Shown one piece after another: positions 27,008 through 35,292 of a DNA stretch of 39,144 nucleotides (position 1 is the first letter of the stretch; each line of letters opens with the position of its first letter). The stretch is from a virus, in the IMG/VR virus record IMGVR_UViG_3300025728_000356, positions 1 through 39,144 of that record; one strand, given 5' to 3'. Under the pieces are notes generated by a model. It was given only the letters and a program-made list of their open reading frames with translations, did not search any database and was not told the origin of the DNA. The position numbers and the translations under genes are program-made.

Positions 27008-30000
27008 ATGGCCGCCGGCAAAGACCTCGAAATCGCGCTCCGCTTAAAAGCAGACCTCAAGCAGGGCCAGGCCGCCCTTGAACAACTGGGGGATGCCGTC
27101 ACAAAAACGGGTGATGACGCCGCAAAAGCTGAGGTACAGCTGAATCACCTCGGCGAGACTGTCGACCAAGCGAAGACCCGAATCCAGGCAATCGTTGCGG
27201 CGACGCTGCAGCAGAAAGCGGCCCAGCAAGAGTACGTCTCCACCACTTCGCGTAGCGCCGAGGCGACTCGGTCGGCTACCGCATCTGTTGACGCTTCAAC
27301 CGCCGCTCACAACGCATCTGCGGCAAGTCAGGCCAGTGCTGAGCGTGCAGCGCGTTCGCGCGCGGCAAGCGAGCAGACAGCAACAGAGGAAACAGTCAAA
27401 GCCACGGCTGAAACCCGTCAGCAAGCCGCAGAGCTAGCGAAACTACTTGGCACACTGGATGGTGCTGAGCGTGGTCTCGCTCGCCTCGATACGACAGAGC
27501 AGGCGCTGAACAAGGCCTATCGCGAAGGGCGTCTTGAGCTTGATACCTACAGATCCGCCCTGGAAAAGGTTGAGCAACAGCGTAACGAGCTGAACAGCAA
27601 GACCCCTGAAGCAAGGGCTGCGGCGAAGGCTGCAGCTGAAACGCGAGCTCAAAAGGTTGAGTTGGATCGCTTGCTCGGCAGCGTAGATAGCACCACACGT
27701 GCTCTTAACCGCCTCAACACGACCGAGGAAGGGCTGACCAAGGCCTATCGTGAGGGTCGACTCGAACTAGGGGCATACAACAGCGCGCTGGAGAAAATCC
27801 GAAGCCAGCGTGACGCACTGACCAACGTAGGAAACGAAGCAAAGTCTTCGACTGCTGCAGTCAGCACGCTGGGGACCTCGATCCGCAAGGTCCAGCAGTT
27901 GCTGGCAGTTGGTTTCGCCGGCTACGGGTTGACATCTGCGTCGCAGGCGATCGTCAACACCAACCTCCAGTGGCAGCAGGCCCAGTACACCATGGAAGCC
28001 GCTACAGGCTCTGCCGCCAAGGCACGCCAGGAACTGGAGTATGTCCGCGAGGTGTCCGAACGGCTCGGCCTGGAGCTTCTGAGCACCTCCCAGAGCTATG
28101 CCCGGCTTGTTGCTGCTGCGAAGGAAACTCCGGCCCTGGGCAAATCACTGCACAGCATTTTCGAGGGGGTTACAGCTGCAGCAACCACCCTTCACCTGAC
28201 GAAATCTGAGACTGACAGCGTCCTGCTGGCCCTGGAGCAGATGGTCAGTAAAGGAAAGGTTCAGACGCAGGAGCTGGTGCTGCAGCTCGGCCAGCGAGTA
28301 CCTGGTGCTTTTGCACTTGCGGCGAAAGCTCTGGGCACGAACACCGAGCAACTGAGCAAGTGGTTGGAAAAAGGCATGATTCCGGCCGCCGAATTCCTGC
28401 CGCGCTTCGGCGCCGCCCTTGAGGAGGCGTATGGCAGCTCAGCACAGCAGGCAGCCAAAGGTCTCAATTCCGAACTCAATCGCCTTAGTAACGCCTTCAC
28501 AGAGCTCAAGATCGAGGCCGGCGAAGCTGGTTTCATCGACTCTTACACAAACGCAATCCGTGAGCTGCAGACAATTCTGAAGGACCCTGCGGTCAAGGAT
28601 GGTTTGAACACCCTGATCAAGTCCCTGGGCAAACTCATTGAGTTCGGCGTCAAGGGTGCGGCCAGCACCGTCGGTGTCATCAAGTTCGCTGCGGAAGAGA
28701 TCTCATCGCGAGTGAACGGCCCTGCCGGCGATGACCCGATACGCATACAAGAATCGATCGACCGTGAAACCAAGTTCATGGACGACGCGCAGAAGCGGCT
28801 CGACGCGGCCTGGGAGAAGAACGACACCAAGGCTGCTGAGCGCATCCAGTTGTCGATGAGCAACACCCAGGAACTGATTGCCCAGTGGCAGCAGATGCTC
28901 GACAGCAACAAGGTCGCATCGAAACCCGTGGAGCTGCCTGCAACGACAGTTACGGCCCCGAGTACCCCATTCAAACCGACTGATGACGGCAAAGCTGCTG
29001 CGAAGCTGGCCAAGCAGAATGAAGACTGGGTCAAGCAACTGGAAAAGGAAGCCAGTACGTACGGCAAAGGCAAGGCCGCGTTGCGCGAGTACGAGCTTGA
29101 GCAGCGGAACCTGACCGGCTCGCTGGCTGCTCGGGCGAAAGCTGCATGGGCCACGCTCGATGCTGCGGAGAAACAGAAGAAAGCTGATGCCCAGGCTGCG
29201 AAGGACCTGAAAACTCTGGCTCAGTTACAGGTCGACTACTTGAAGTCCAGCGGGCGTTCGGTCGACGCGGCTGGCGCAGAGATCGAGAAAAAATATGGTG
29301 CCCTGCAGAAGCGTCTTCTGGCTGCAGGCAATGTCGATGGTGCGGGCCTCGTCGACAAGCTCATGAACATCGACAAGGCCAAAGCGGAGCTGGATCAGCT
29401 TGAGCAGCAGATCGAGCGGGTTTTCGGTGAGCAATCGCGCCGCGAGCAGACGATCAACACGCAGCAGCAGGCCGGCCTGATCAGCGAGGTCGGTGCACGC
29501 CAGCAGATCCTGGACCTCAACAAGCTGACGGCCGACCAGGTCGAGAAGCTCGTACCGAAAATGCAGGAGCTGGCCCAGGCAACAGGCGATCCCGCCGCGA
29601 TCGAGCGCGTGAAGGACCTGCAGGCACGTCTGGGCAACCTACGGGTCGTGGCCAACGAACTCAGCAACGCGCTGAAAGCCGGCTTTGAAACCGGCATCCA
29701 GAGCGCCCTGGAGGGGCTGGCCACGGGCACGATGGACTTGAAGGACGCCGCTCTGTCGTTCGTCAGGGACATCGCCAGTTCGCTCGCCAGCGTTGCCTCA
29801 CAAAAGCTGGCCAAGATGGCGACTGACAGCCTGTCGAACTTATTCTCCTCGGGAGCCGAGGTGGCTACCGACACTGCAGGAGCAGCAGCGACGGCAAGTG
29901 CGATTACCGGTGCAACGAGTGCCGGCGCTGCAGCGATGGGAACCGGGATCACCGCTGGTGGTACAACCGCAGCGGCGACAATGGGGACGGCGATCAGCAC

Positions 30001-30556
30001 AGCCGGCGCCTCAGCGGCCTCAGCGATGGCAACCGCTATTGCTACAGCAAGTGCAGCGGGCTCCGCTGGCTCGGCAACATCGTCCGCACTCTCCGTAGGC
30101 GCTTCAGCTGCGGTTGCGGCAGCAACAGGTGGTCACATCACCGGACCAGGTACAGGCACCAGTGACAGTATCGCGGCCTGGCTCTCTGACAATGAGTTCG
30201 TGACGCGTGCAGCGGTAGTGACACAACCCGGAGCCTTGCATTTCCTACATGACTTCAACAGTCGCGGGATGGCCGCGCTCGATGACTACGCCAAGGCGGT
30301 TCGCCACAGCACGGGCGGTTTGGCTGGTACTCCCGCGCCTGCCATGCCCCGGCCGTCCATCGGTAGTGGTCGCCTCGCTGAGCCTGCGAAAGCCATGAGC
30401 GCCACCCTGAAGAACTCTCAGAACTTCTACTTGGTCGACGACCCAAGCCGTATTACCGACACCGTCTACAACACGCCGCAGGGCACGGAGGCGATGGTCG
30501 TCGCTCTTTCTCGGGACCCAGCGCGGTTCCGTTCTGTACTTGGACTTCGAGACTAG
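27008..30556 (+). CDS. Tape measure protein
   Basis: A 1182-aa protein, the longest in the window. The N-terminus (I-A-L-R-L-K-A-D-L-K-Q-G) and long helices are typical of a tape measure. Residues about 145-295 contain two copies of a 76-residue repeat, each with K-A-Y-R-E-G-R-L-E-L. A tape-measure domain follows at about 300-500 (Y-T-M-E-A-A-T-G-S-A, then L-G-Q-R-V-P-G-A-F-A-L-A). Near 940-1045 is an alanine/glycine/serine/threonine-rich hydrophobic stretch, then a conserved-looking C-terminus (G-G-H-I-T-G-P-G-T, then L-S-D-N-E-F-V-T-R-A-A). By the usual rule of about 0.15 nm per residue the tail would be near 175 nm long. No clear RBS is visible at ATG 27008. Confidence 0.92.
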   Translation: MAAGKDLEIALRLKADLKQGQAALEQLGDAVTKTGDDAAKAEVQLNHLGETVDQAKTRIQAIVAATLQQKAAQQEYVSTTSRSAEATRSATASVDASTAAHNASAASQASAERAARSRAASEQTATEETVKATAETRQQAAELAKLLGTLDGAERGLARLDTTEQALNKAYREGRLELDTYRSALEKVEQQRNELNSKTPEARAAAKAAAETRAQKVELDRLLGSVDSTTRALNRLNTTEEGLTKAYREGRLELGAYNSALEKIRSQRDALTNVGNEAKSSTAAVSTLGTSIRKVQQLLAVGFAGYGLTSASQAIVNTNLQWQQAQYTMEAATGSAAKARQELEYVREVSERLGLELLSTSQSYARLVAAAKETPALGKSLHSIFEGVTAAATTLHLTKSETDSVLLALEQMVSKGKVQTQELVLQLGQRVPGAFALAAKALGTNTEQLSKWLEKGMIPAAEFLPRFGAALEEAYGSSAQQAAKGLNSELNRLSNAFTELKIEAGEAGFIDSYTNAIRELQTILKDPAVKDGLNTLIKSLGKLIEFGVKGAASTVGVIKFAAEEISSRVNGPAGDDPIRIQESIDRETKFMDDAQKRLDAAWEKNDTKAAERIQLSMSNTQELIAQWQQMLDSNKVASKPVELPATTVTAPSTPFKPTDDGKAAAKLAKQNEDWVKQLEKEASTYGKGKAALREYELEQRNLTGSLAARAKAAWATLDAAEKQKKADAQAAKDLKTLAQLQVDYLKSSGRSVDAAGAEIEKKYGALQKRLLAAGNVDGAGLVDKLMNIDKAKAELDQLEQQIERVFGEQSRREQTINTQQQAGLISEVGARQQILDLNKLTADQVEKLVPKMQELAQATGDPAAIERVKDLQARLGNLRVVANELSNALKAGFETGIQSALEGLATGTMDLKDAALSFVRDIASSLASVASQKLAKMATDSLSNLFSSGAEVATDTAGAAATASAITGATSAGAAAMGTGITAGGTTAAATMGTAISTAGASAASAMATAIATASAAGSAGSATSSALSVGASAAVAAATGGHITGPGTGTSDSIAAWLSDNEFVTRAAVVTQPGALHFLHDFNSRGMAALDDYAKAVRHSTGGLAGTPAPAMPRPSIGSGRLAEPAKAMSATLKNSQNFYLVDDPSRITDTVYNTPQGTEAMVVALSRDPARFRSVLGLRD

Positions 30557-30558
30557 AA

Positions 30559-31389
30559 ATGCCTCACGAAATAGGTTTTGTCGATAACAGCGGCGGCGTC
30601 CACGCGCATTACAAGATGCTGGCAAAGATCAGGGATCTGGCCAGCTCGAATGGCTGGCAAGTACTACGGTACGACACAGCATCGAGCAACCGTGAGTTGA
30701 TTCTCAAGGGTGTGGGGCTATCTGGCACCGATGAGATTTTTGTCGGTTTTCGTACCTACCAGGATGCGGGTGCGGACTACTACAACTTGGTAGCTGCAGC
30801 ATTCACTGGATATGTCCCAGGCAACTCTTTCGATACTCAGCCTGGTGTGATGCTCTCCGGCGTCCCAGCTCACAACAACCGCATTGACTACTGGCTGACC
30901 CTCAACGCGCAGCGAATTGCTCTGGCAATGAAAGTTGGAACGCCGGTCTATGAAAGTTGCTACGTCGGCAAGTTCTTGCCGTACGCGACACCAAGCCAGT
31001 ACCCATACCCGATCGCCTGTGGCGGCATGTTAAACGGTGTGCCGGCAACCCGCTTTTCTGAGACCACACATTCAATCCCGTACAAAGGAAACCGACCGAA
31101 CCTGCGCACGCGCTTCAACGACGGGGCCTGGAAGCAACCTGACTGCTGGCCATGGAACAGCGATATTCATGCTGGTGCTACTCAGGCACGAGACACCGAG
31201 GGCGTGTACACGACGTTCCCTGTTGTGCTCTCGGATGCGAACGGGGTTTACGGCGAGCTCGACGGTATTTTCTTCATCAGCGGCTTCAACAACGCAGTTG
31301 AAAACACCAGCGCCGCTGGCTCATTGGTCGTCATCCAGGATGTGGCCCGGACTGGATTCACCGATTACTACGCAATGAGGCTCGACTGA
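30559..31389 (+). CDS. Tail/virion structural protein, first of two similar-context genes
   Basis: A 276-aa protein resembling tail proteins that follow the tape measure in B3/D3112-type phages. It is rich in aromatic residues and beta-strand patterns: I-F-V-G-F-R-T-Y near 60, N-N-R-I-D-Y-W-L-T-L-N near 113, Y-E-S-C-Y-V-G-K-F-L-P-Y near 134 and S-Q-Y-P-Y-P near 150. I expect a tail-tip component; there is no enzymatic motif. It overlaps the next gene by one base. Confidence 0.75.
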   Translation: MPHEIGFVDNSGGVHAHYKMLAKIRDLASSNGWQVLRYDTASSNRELILKGVGLSGTDEIFVGFRTYQDAGADYYNLVAAAFTGYVPGNSFDTQPGVMLSGVPAHNNRIDYWLTLNAQRIALAMKVGTPVYESCYVGKFLPYATPSQYPYPIACGGMLNGVPATRFSETTHSIPYKGNRPNLRTRFNDGAWKQPDCWPWNSDIHAGATQARDTEGVYTTFPVVLSDANGVYGELDGIFFISGFNNAVENTSAAGSLVVIQDVARTGFTDYYAMRLD

Positions 31390-32321
31390 TGGCTTATTTT
31401 TCAGGGCAAGTAAACAGCATTGAGGATCTGCGCAGCGTGCTCATTGATGCATGCGTGTCGAGCGGCTACACCCTGGCCGGCTCGATCCTGGTGAAAGGAA
31501 AGATCAACATCCGCGTGCAGACCTCATCGAATGGACGGATGACATTCGAAGGCGGAACGGGTGTTGGTGCCGGCAACGCGCTCACAGGCATTTGCCCCAG
31601 CTTCGTTCAAATTGGCGCTAACCAGAGCCTGGGGATCGCTTGGCCGAGCACCTACGAGATCTTTGTGTTGAGCAACCCTGATGAGGTTTACCTCATGCTC
31701 AACTACAGCGTTGATCGTTATCAGTGGGCAGCTTGGGGTGTTTCCAATGTTTCTGGTGTTCCTGGTACGGGCATGTGGTTTGGTGCATCACTCAATCAGG
31801 ACTCTCCCACTAATCAGTTTGGGTTTACGCAGTTTTGGAGCAGTTTGACAGCGCCAGGTGTGTATTCTCAACCCGGCCTGTTTTGGAGATCTCACCAGGC
31901 GGCATTGTCCGGGCCGCAGTATCTGGAAAGCTTTATCCATGTGGGTATGGATGATCAGCAATGGGCCGCCGGAGGGGGGAGCGCAAACCCTGGTGCATCG
32001 GCCGCCCAAAGCGCGATACCCCTTCTGCAGCGTCTGCCGAGTGCCTGGAACAGTGAGGCAGTCCTGCTACCGATCCAGGTCTGGTTGCCGAGGCCATCAA
32101 GCAAAATGAGCCTGGTAGCTGATCTGGCGCACTCACGTTACACACGCATCGATTACTACGAACCGAAACAGATCATCACGCTCGGTCAGGATCGCTGGAG
32201 GGTGTATCCATTTGTTCGTAAGGACACGATTAACCGTGATGGCATGATCAATGGCACCAACAACTATGCCTTGATGCAATCAGGTACTTTCGGGTTGGCC
32301 ATCAGATACGACGGAGCCTGA
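31389..32321 (+). CDS. Tail/virion structural protein
   Basis: A 310-aa protein rich in aromatic and glycine residues. Its central part (E-I-F-V-L-S-N-P-D-E-V-Y-L-M-L-N-Y near 95) resembles the phage tail proteins found beside the one upstream, and the C-terminus carries Y-T-R-I-D-Y-Y-E-P. Strands alternate with loops throughout, as in distal tail proteins. GAGG precedes ATG 31389. The tail-tip location is inferred from gene order. Confidence 0.72.
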   Translation: MAYFSGQVNSIEDLRSVLIDACVSSGYTLAGSILVKGKINIRVQTSSNGRMTFEGGTGVGAGNALTGICPSFVQIGANQSLGIAWPSTYEIFVLSNPDEVYLMLNYSVDRYQWAAWGVSNVSGVPGTGMWFGASLNQDSPTNQFGFTQFWSSLTAPGVYSQPGLFWRSHQAALSGPQYLESFIHVGMDDQQWAAGGGSANPGASAAQSAIPLLQRLPSAWNSEAVLLPIQVWLPRPSSKMSLVADLAHSRYTRIDYYEPKQIITLGQDRWRVYPFVRKDTINRDGMINGTNNYALMQSGTFGLAIRYDGA

Positions 32322-32323
32322 CT

Positions 32324-34027
32324 GTGAGCGTTCTGTTGGTCGAGAAAGCTCAGTCGCCGCTGGGCTCAGTGCAGAATCAATACCTGGGGTCGTTCTTCTC
32401 AAGGTTCGGGTTGGACAACTGGCCGCCCCATGCCGCCGACGTTGGCGATTCTCAGAAAGGGCTATTGGTCAACCACTGGCCAATCACCGCCGCCGCCCAT
32501 GAAATCCAAACCCAGCAGGCAACCAGCTACAGCCATGACTTCTACCATCGGATACACATCCGACCAGCGCTGCTTGCCCTGGGCAACGTTGTCAGCACGC
32601 AGTCGAGCGACGTGTACATCTGGAATGCTTTCTTTGAAGCGCACACCCTGGTGGCGATTGAGGGCATAGAGGAAGGCGTATCACTCGAAGGCCAGCCTCC
32701 ATTACCTGTTCTCTTCAATCCACTGCAGGAGCGAATCTGGCAGGTAAAGGTCGGGACGACTGGGGCAACAGCCCTGGATGCGAGCATCAAGTGGGTGTTC
32801 GACGGTGCCCTATTCACGACATTGCGGATTACAGCAAATCGCATCATCGCCTGGACATTCACGCCCGACTGGGCAGACGGCATCATCGAGCGGTTGACCT
32901 GGGCGACCGACATTCTGCAGTCGGAGACTGGTGTGGAGCAGCGGCGAGCGCTTCGCCTGGCGCCACGTCGTGAGTTCGAAGGGCCCATGATCGTTGACGG
33001 GCGTGAGCGCCAGTTTCTCGATCTTGCACTTTTTGCATGGAGTGCACGGATCTGGGCTCTCCCTATCTGGCCTGATGTCCAACTGACCATTACCGCGATC
33101 CCGGCAGGTGTGCTCACCGTTCCATGCCAAACCACACACCTGGACTTCCGTGCCGGTGGCCTTGCGATTCTACGCGGCGAGTCGGCATTCGAAAGTGAGA
33201 CGGTTGAGATCGACTCGGTCGACGCAACTGGGCTCCTGCTAAAGCGAGAGACCCAGAAATCATGGCCCGCTGGAACCAGACTCTACCCCGTGCGCAGCGC
33301 CCAGCTCGTCGAACAGCCCACGCTTACCCGCCTGACCGATATGTCCAGTTCCGCAGATGTGCGGTTCGAACTCGTTGAGCCATCGGACTGGCCAGCGGTG
33401 ATGCCGACCAGACTGTACAGAGATGCCCCAGTCTATGAAGTGCCCCCGGACGAAACCGAGGATCTGACCAGCAGCTATCAGCGTCTGCTGCTGACACTCG
33501 ACAGCGGCTCCGCAATGCCGCTCACCACAGACACCGCCAACCGTGCATTCCCTGTTCAGCAGCACCGCTGGCTTGAGCTCGGGCGTAGCGAGCGCTCGGC
33601 TCTGCGCTCGCTGCTGTATGCGCTCGCTGGCCGCCAGAAGGCAGTGTGGCTTCCTACTCATGCCGATGACTTGACCATGCTGGGTGTTACCACGGAGGTG
33701 AGCACAACCCTTGAGGTGGTGAATGTCGGCTACACCCGGTTTGCTGGCAGCAAGCCTGGTCGGAGGGACATCCGCGTCGAGTTCCTGGACGGCACGGTCT
33801 TTCACCGTCGCATAACCGCAAGCATCGAGGTCGACGACAACCTGGAGCGCCTGGCGCTGGATTCCGCATTCGGGCGGCAGGTACTGCCCACTGACGTCCG
33901 GCGTATCAGTTGGTTGGTGATGTGCCGGCTGGACAGCGACACCGTTGAGATTGAGCACATGACCGACAGCCAGGGCCTGGCAGCGACGCAACTGACATTC
34001 CGCGGAGTGCGTGACGATGAGTTTTGA
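32324..34027 (+). CDS. Minor tail protein (tail tip)
   Basis: A 567-aa protein starting at GTG 32324, with GGAG about eight bases upstream. The N-terminal part has F-S-R-F-G-L-D-N-W and a beta-rich region. The central block (F-E-G-P-M-I-V-D-G-R-E-R-Q-F-L-D near 220) and the C-terminal L-A-G-R-Q-K-A-V-W-L-P-T-H-A-D-D region resemble tail proteins placed before the DUF2163/BR0599-type gene in B3-like phages. There is no sign of hydrolase motifs. A structural role at the tail tip is inferred. Confidence 0.75.
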   Translation: MSVLLVEKAQSPLGSVQNQYLGSFFSRFGLDNWPPHAADVGDSQKGLLVNHWPITAAAHEIQTQQATSYSHDFYHRIHIRPALLALGNVVSTQSSDVYIWNAFFEAHTLVAIEGIEEGVSLEGQPPLPVLFNPLQERIWQVKVGTTGATALDASIKWVFDGALFTTLRITANRIIAWTFTPDWADGIIERLTWATDILQSETGVEQRRALRLAPRREFEGPMIVDGRERQFLDLALFAWSARIWALPIWPDVQLTITAIPAGVLTVPCQTTHLDFRAGGLAILRGESAFESETVEIDSVDATGLLLKRETQKSWPAGTRLYPVRSAQLVEQPTLTRLTDMSSSADVRFELVEPSDWPAVMPTRLYRDAPVYEVPPDETEDLTSSYQRLLLTLDSGSAMPLTTDTANRAFPVQQHRWLELGRSERSALRSLLYALAGRQKAVWLPTHADDLTMLGVTTEVSTTLEVVNVGYTRFAGSKPGRRDIRVEFLDGTVFHRRITASIEVDDNLERLALDSAFGRQVLPTDVRRISWLVMCRLDSDTVEIEHMTDSQGLAATQLTFRGVRDDEF

Positions 34028-34838
34028 TAACCGTGAGCAATCGCTTGCCGCTGGCCAGCCGGTACGCTTGTACGACTTCAGCCGTGGAGTGCTGCGCTGG
34101 AGCTACAACACGAGCGATCGTGACATCACCTGGAACAACCTGGTGTTCAAGACGTTGCGTGGAGGGATCACCGACAACGGCATACTGCAGTCGGGCGACC
34201 CAAACACCGACAAATTCGTCATCACCGCATCAGCAGATATCGAAGTTGCCCAGCTCTATCGTGCCAGTGCACCCAGTGATGAGGTACGGCTGGTCGTGCG
34301 AGACATGCACTACGGCGATACCGATGTGATGGTGAGTTGGGTCGGCAGCATCAAGGCGGTCAATTGGTCCGCCCTCGATCGCTGCCAGATCAGTTGCCTT
34401 TCGATTGAGGCCAGCATGGAGCGCCCCGGCCTGACTGATACCTACAACCGCACTTGCACGGCTGTACTGGGTGACTGGCGCTGCAAGGTCAACCTTGAGC
34501 TCTATCGGGTCGATGCCCAGGTGCAAAGCATGACCGGTACGACACTGACCGTGGCTGCAGCGGCAGCATATCCCGATGGCTGGTTCTCCAGTGGCTTTGT
34601 TGCTTGGCCGATCGGCAGCGGTGTTTTCGATCGCCGGCACATCGAGAGCCACCAGGGCGACCAACTGTTGATGCTGGGGGGCACCGACAGTATCTCGGTA
34701 GCAAGTGGGATTCGCGTTTATCCCGGCTGCAACTTCTTGATCGGGACGTGCGACGGCAAGTTCTCGAACAAGGACAACTTCCGTGGGCAACCAATGCTCC
34801 AGGGGCAATCGCCGTTCGACGGCAACCAAGTCTGGTGA
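34017..34838 (+). CDS. DUF2163/BR0599-like tail protein
   Basis: A 273-aa protein. Signature parts: P-V-R-L-Y-D-F-S-R near residue 17, W-N-N-L-V-F near 41, then a beta-rich domain, R-T-C-T-A-V-L-G-D-W-R-C near 147, and the C-terminal P-G-C-N-F-L-I-G-T-C-D-G-K-F-S-N-K-D-N-F. Several cysteines are conserved in the family and may bind metal (an iron-sulfur site occurs in some hub proteins; this is inference). GTG 34011 is the alternative start. It overlaps the previous gene by 11 bases. Confidence 0.82.
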   Translation: MSFDNREQSLAAGQPVRLYDFSRGVLRWSYNTSDRDITWNNLVFKTLRGGITDNGILQSGDPNTDKFVITASADIEVAQLYRASAPSDEVRLVVRDMHYGDTDVMVSWVGSIKAVNWSALDRCQISCLSIEASMERPGLTDTYNRTCTAVLGDWRCKVNLELYRVDAQVQSMTGTTLTVAAAAAYPDGWFSSGFVAWPIGSGVFDRRHIESHQGDQLLMLGGTDSISVASGIRVYPGCNFLIGTCDGKFSNKDNFRGQPMLQGQSPFDGNQVW

Positions 34839-34846
34839 GGTGAGTC

Positions 34847-35077
34847 ATGTGGGTACAGATCGCAATTCTCGTTGCCTCGTACATTTTGAGTGTGGCGCTC
34901 GCACCCAAGCCGCAGAAACCGAAGCCTACGGCCTTCGAGGATATTGATTTTCCTCTGTGCGATGAGGGTGAGGAGATGACCGCTGTGTTTGGGCAGAAGT
35001 GGACGAAGTCCTGGATGGTACTGACCGTGGGCAACTACAGGACCAAGGCCATCAAGAGCAAGGGTGGCAAGAAGTGA
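34847..35077 (+). CDS. Small tail-assembly protein with N-terminal membrane segment
   Basis: A 76-aa protein: hydrophobic start (I-A-I-L-V-A-S-Y-I-L-S-V-A-L-A) followed by a proline/lysine linker (P-K-P-Q-K-P-K-P) and a beta-rich tail. This is the form of the small tail-tip assembly protein regularly found before the hub gene in such phages. GAGGTGA precedes ATG 34847. Stop overlaps the next GTG start. Confidence 0.72.
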   Translation: MWVQIAILVASYILSVALAPKPQKPKPTAFEDIDFPLCDEGEEMTAVFGQKWTKSWMVLTVGNYRTKAIKSKGGKK

Positions 35078-35292
35078 TCGTGACGATTCAACACCTGAAC
35101 ACGGTGCCGACCTGGAATGGCCGCCAGGGCTACTGCCACCGGCAGTGCCGTGCATTCTTCATTCGGCACGACCTGGACTGGAACGACTTCCTGCAGAACG
35201 GCATAGACGAGGACTTGCTGCTGGCCACCGGCGACGCTTTGGCCAAGCACGTCGTTGAGCACGCGCGGGAGGTCGCTGATGGGGAGCAGTAG
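35074..35292 (+). CDS. Small tail-region protein with N-R/C-R-F motif
   Basis: A 72-aa protein beginning at GTG 35074 (GTGA overlap with the preceding stop; AAGGGTGG upstream). It contains H-R-Q-C-R-A-F-F-I-R-H-D-L-D-W-N and A-L-A-K-H-V-V-E-H-A-R-E. A similar short gene is usual before the tail hub of B3-like phages; its function is unknown. It overlaps the hub gene by 14 bases. Confidence 0.72.
   Translation: MIVTIQHLNTVPTWNGRQGYCHRQCRAFFIRHDLDWNDFLQNGIDEDLLLATGDALAKHVVEHAREVADGEQ

Noticed and set aside
31395-31412. TTATTTTTCAGGGCAAGT near the start of a tail gene as a late dyad
   Set aside because: It falls inside the coding sequence and matches only partly; no new unit starts after it.
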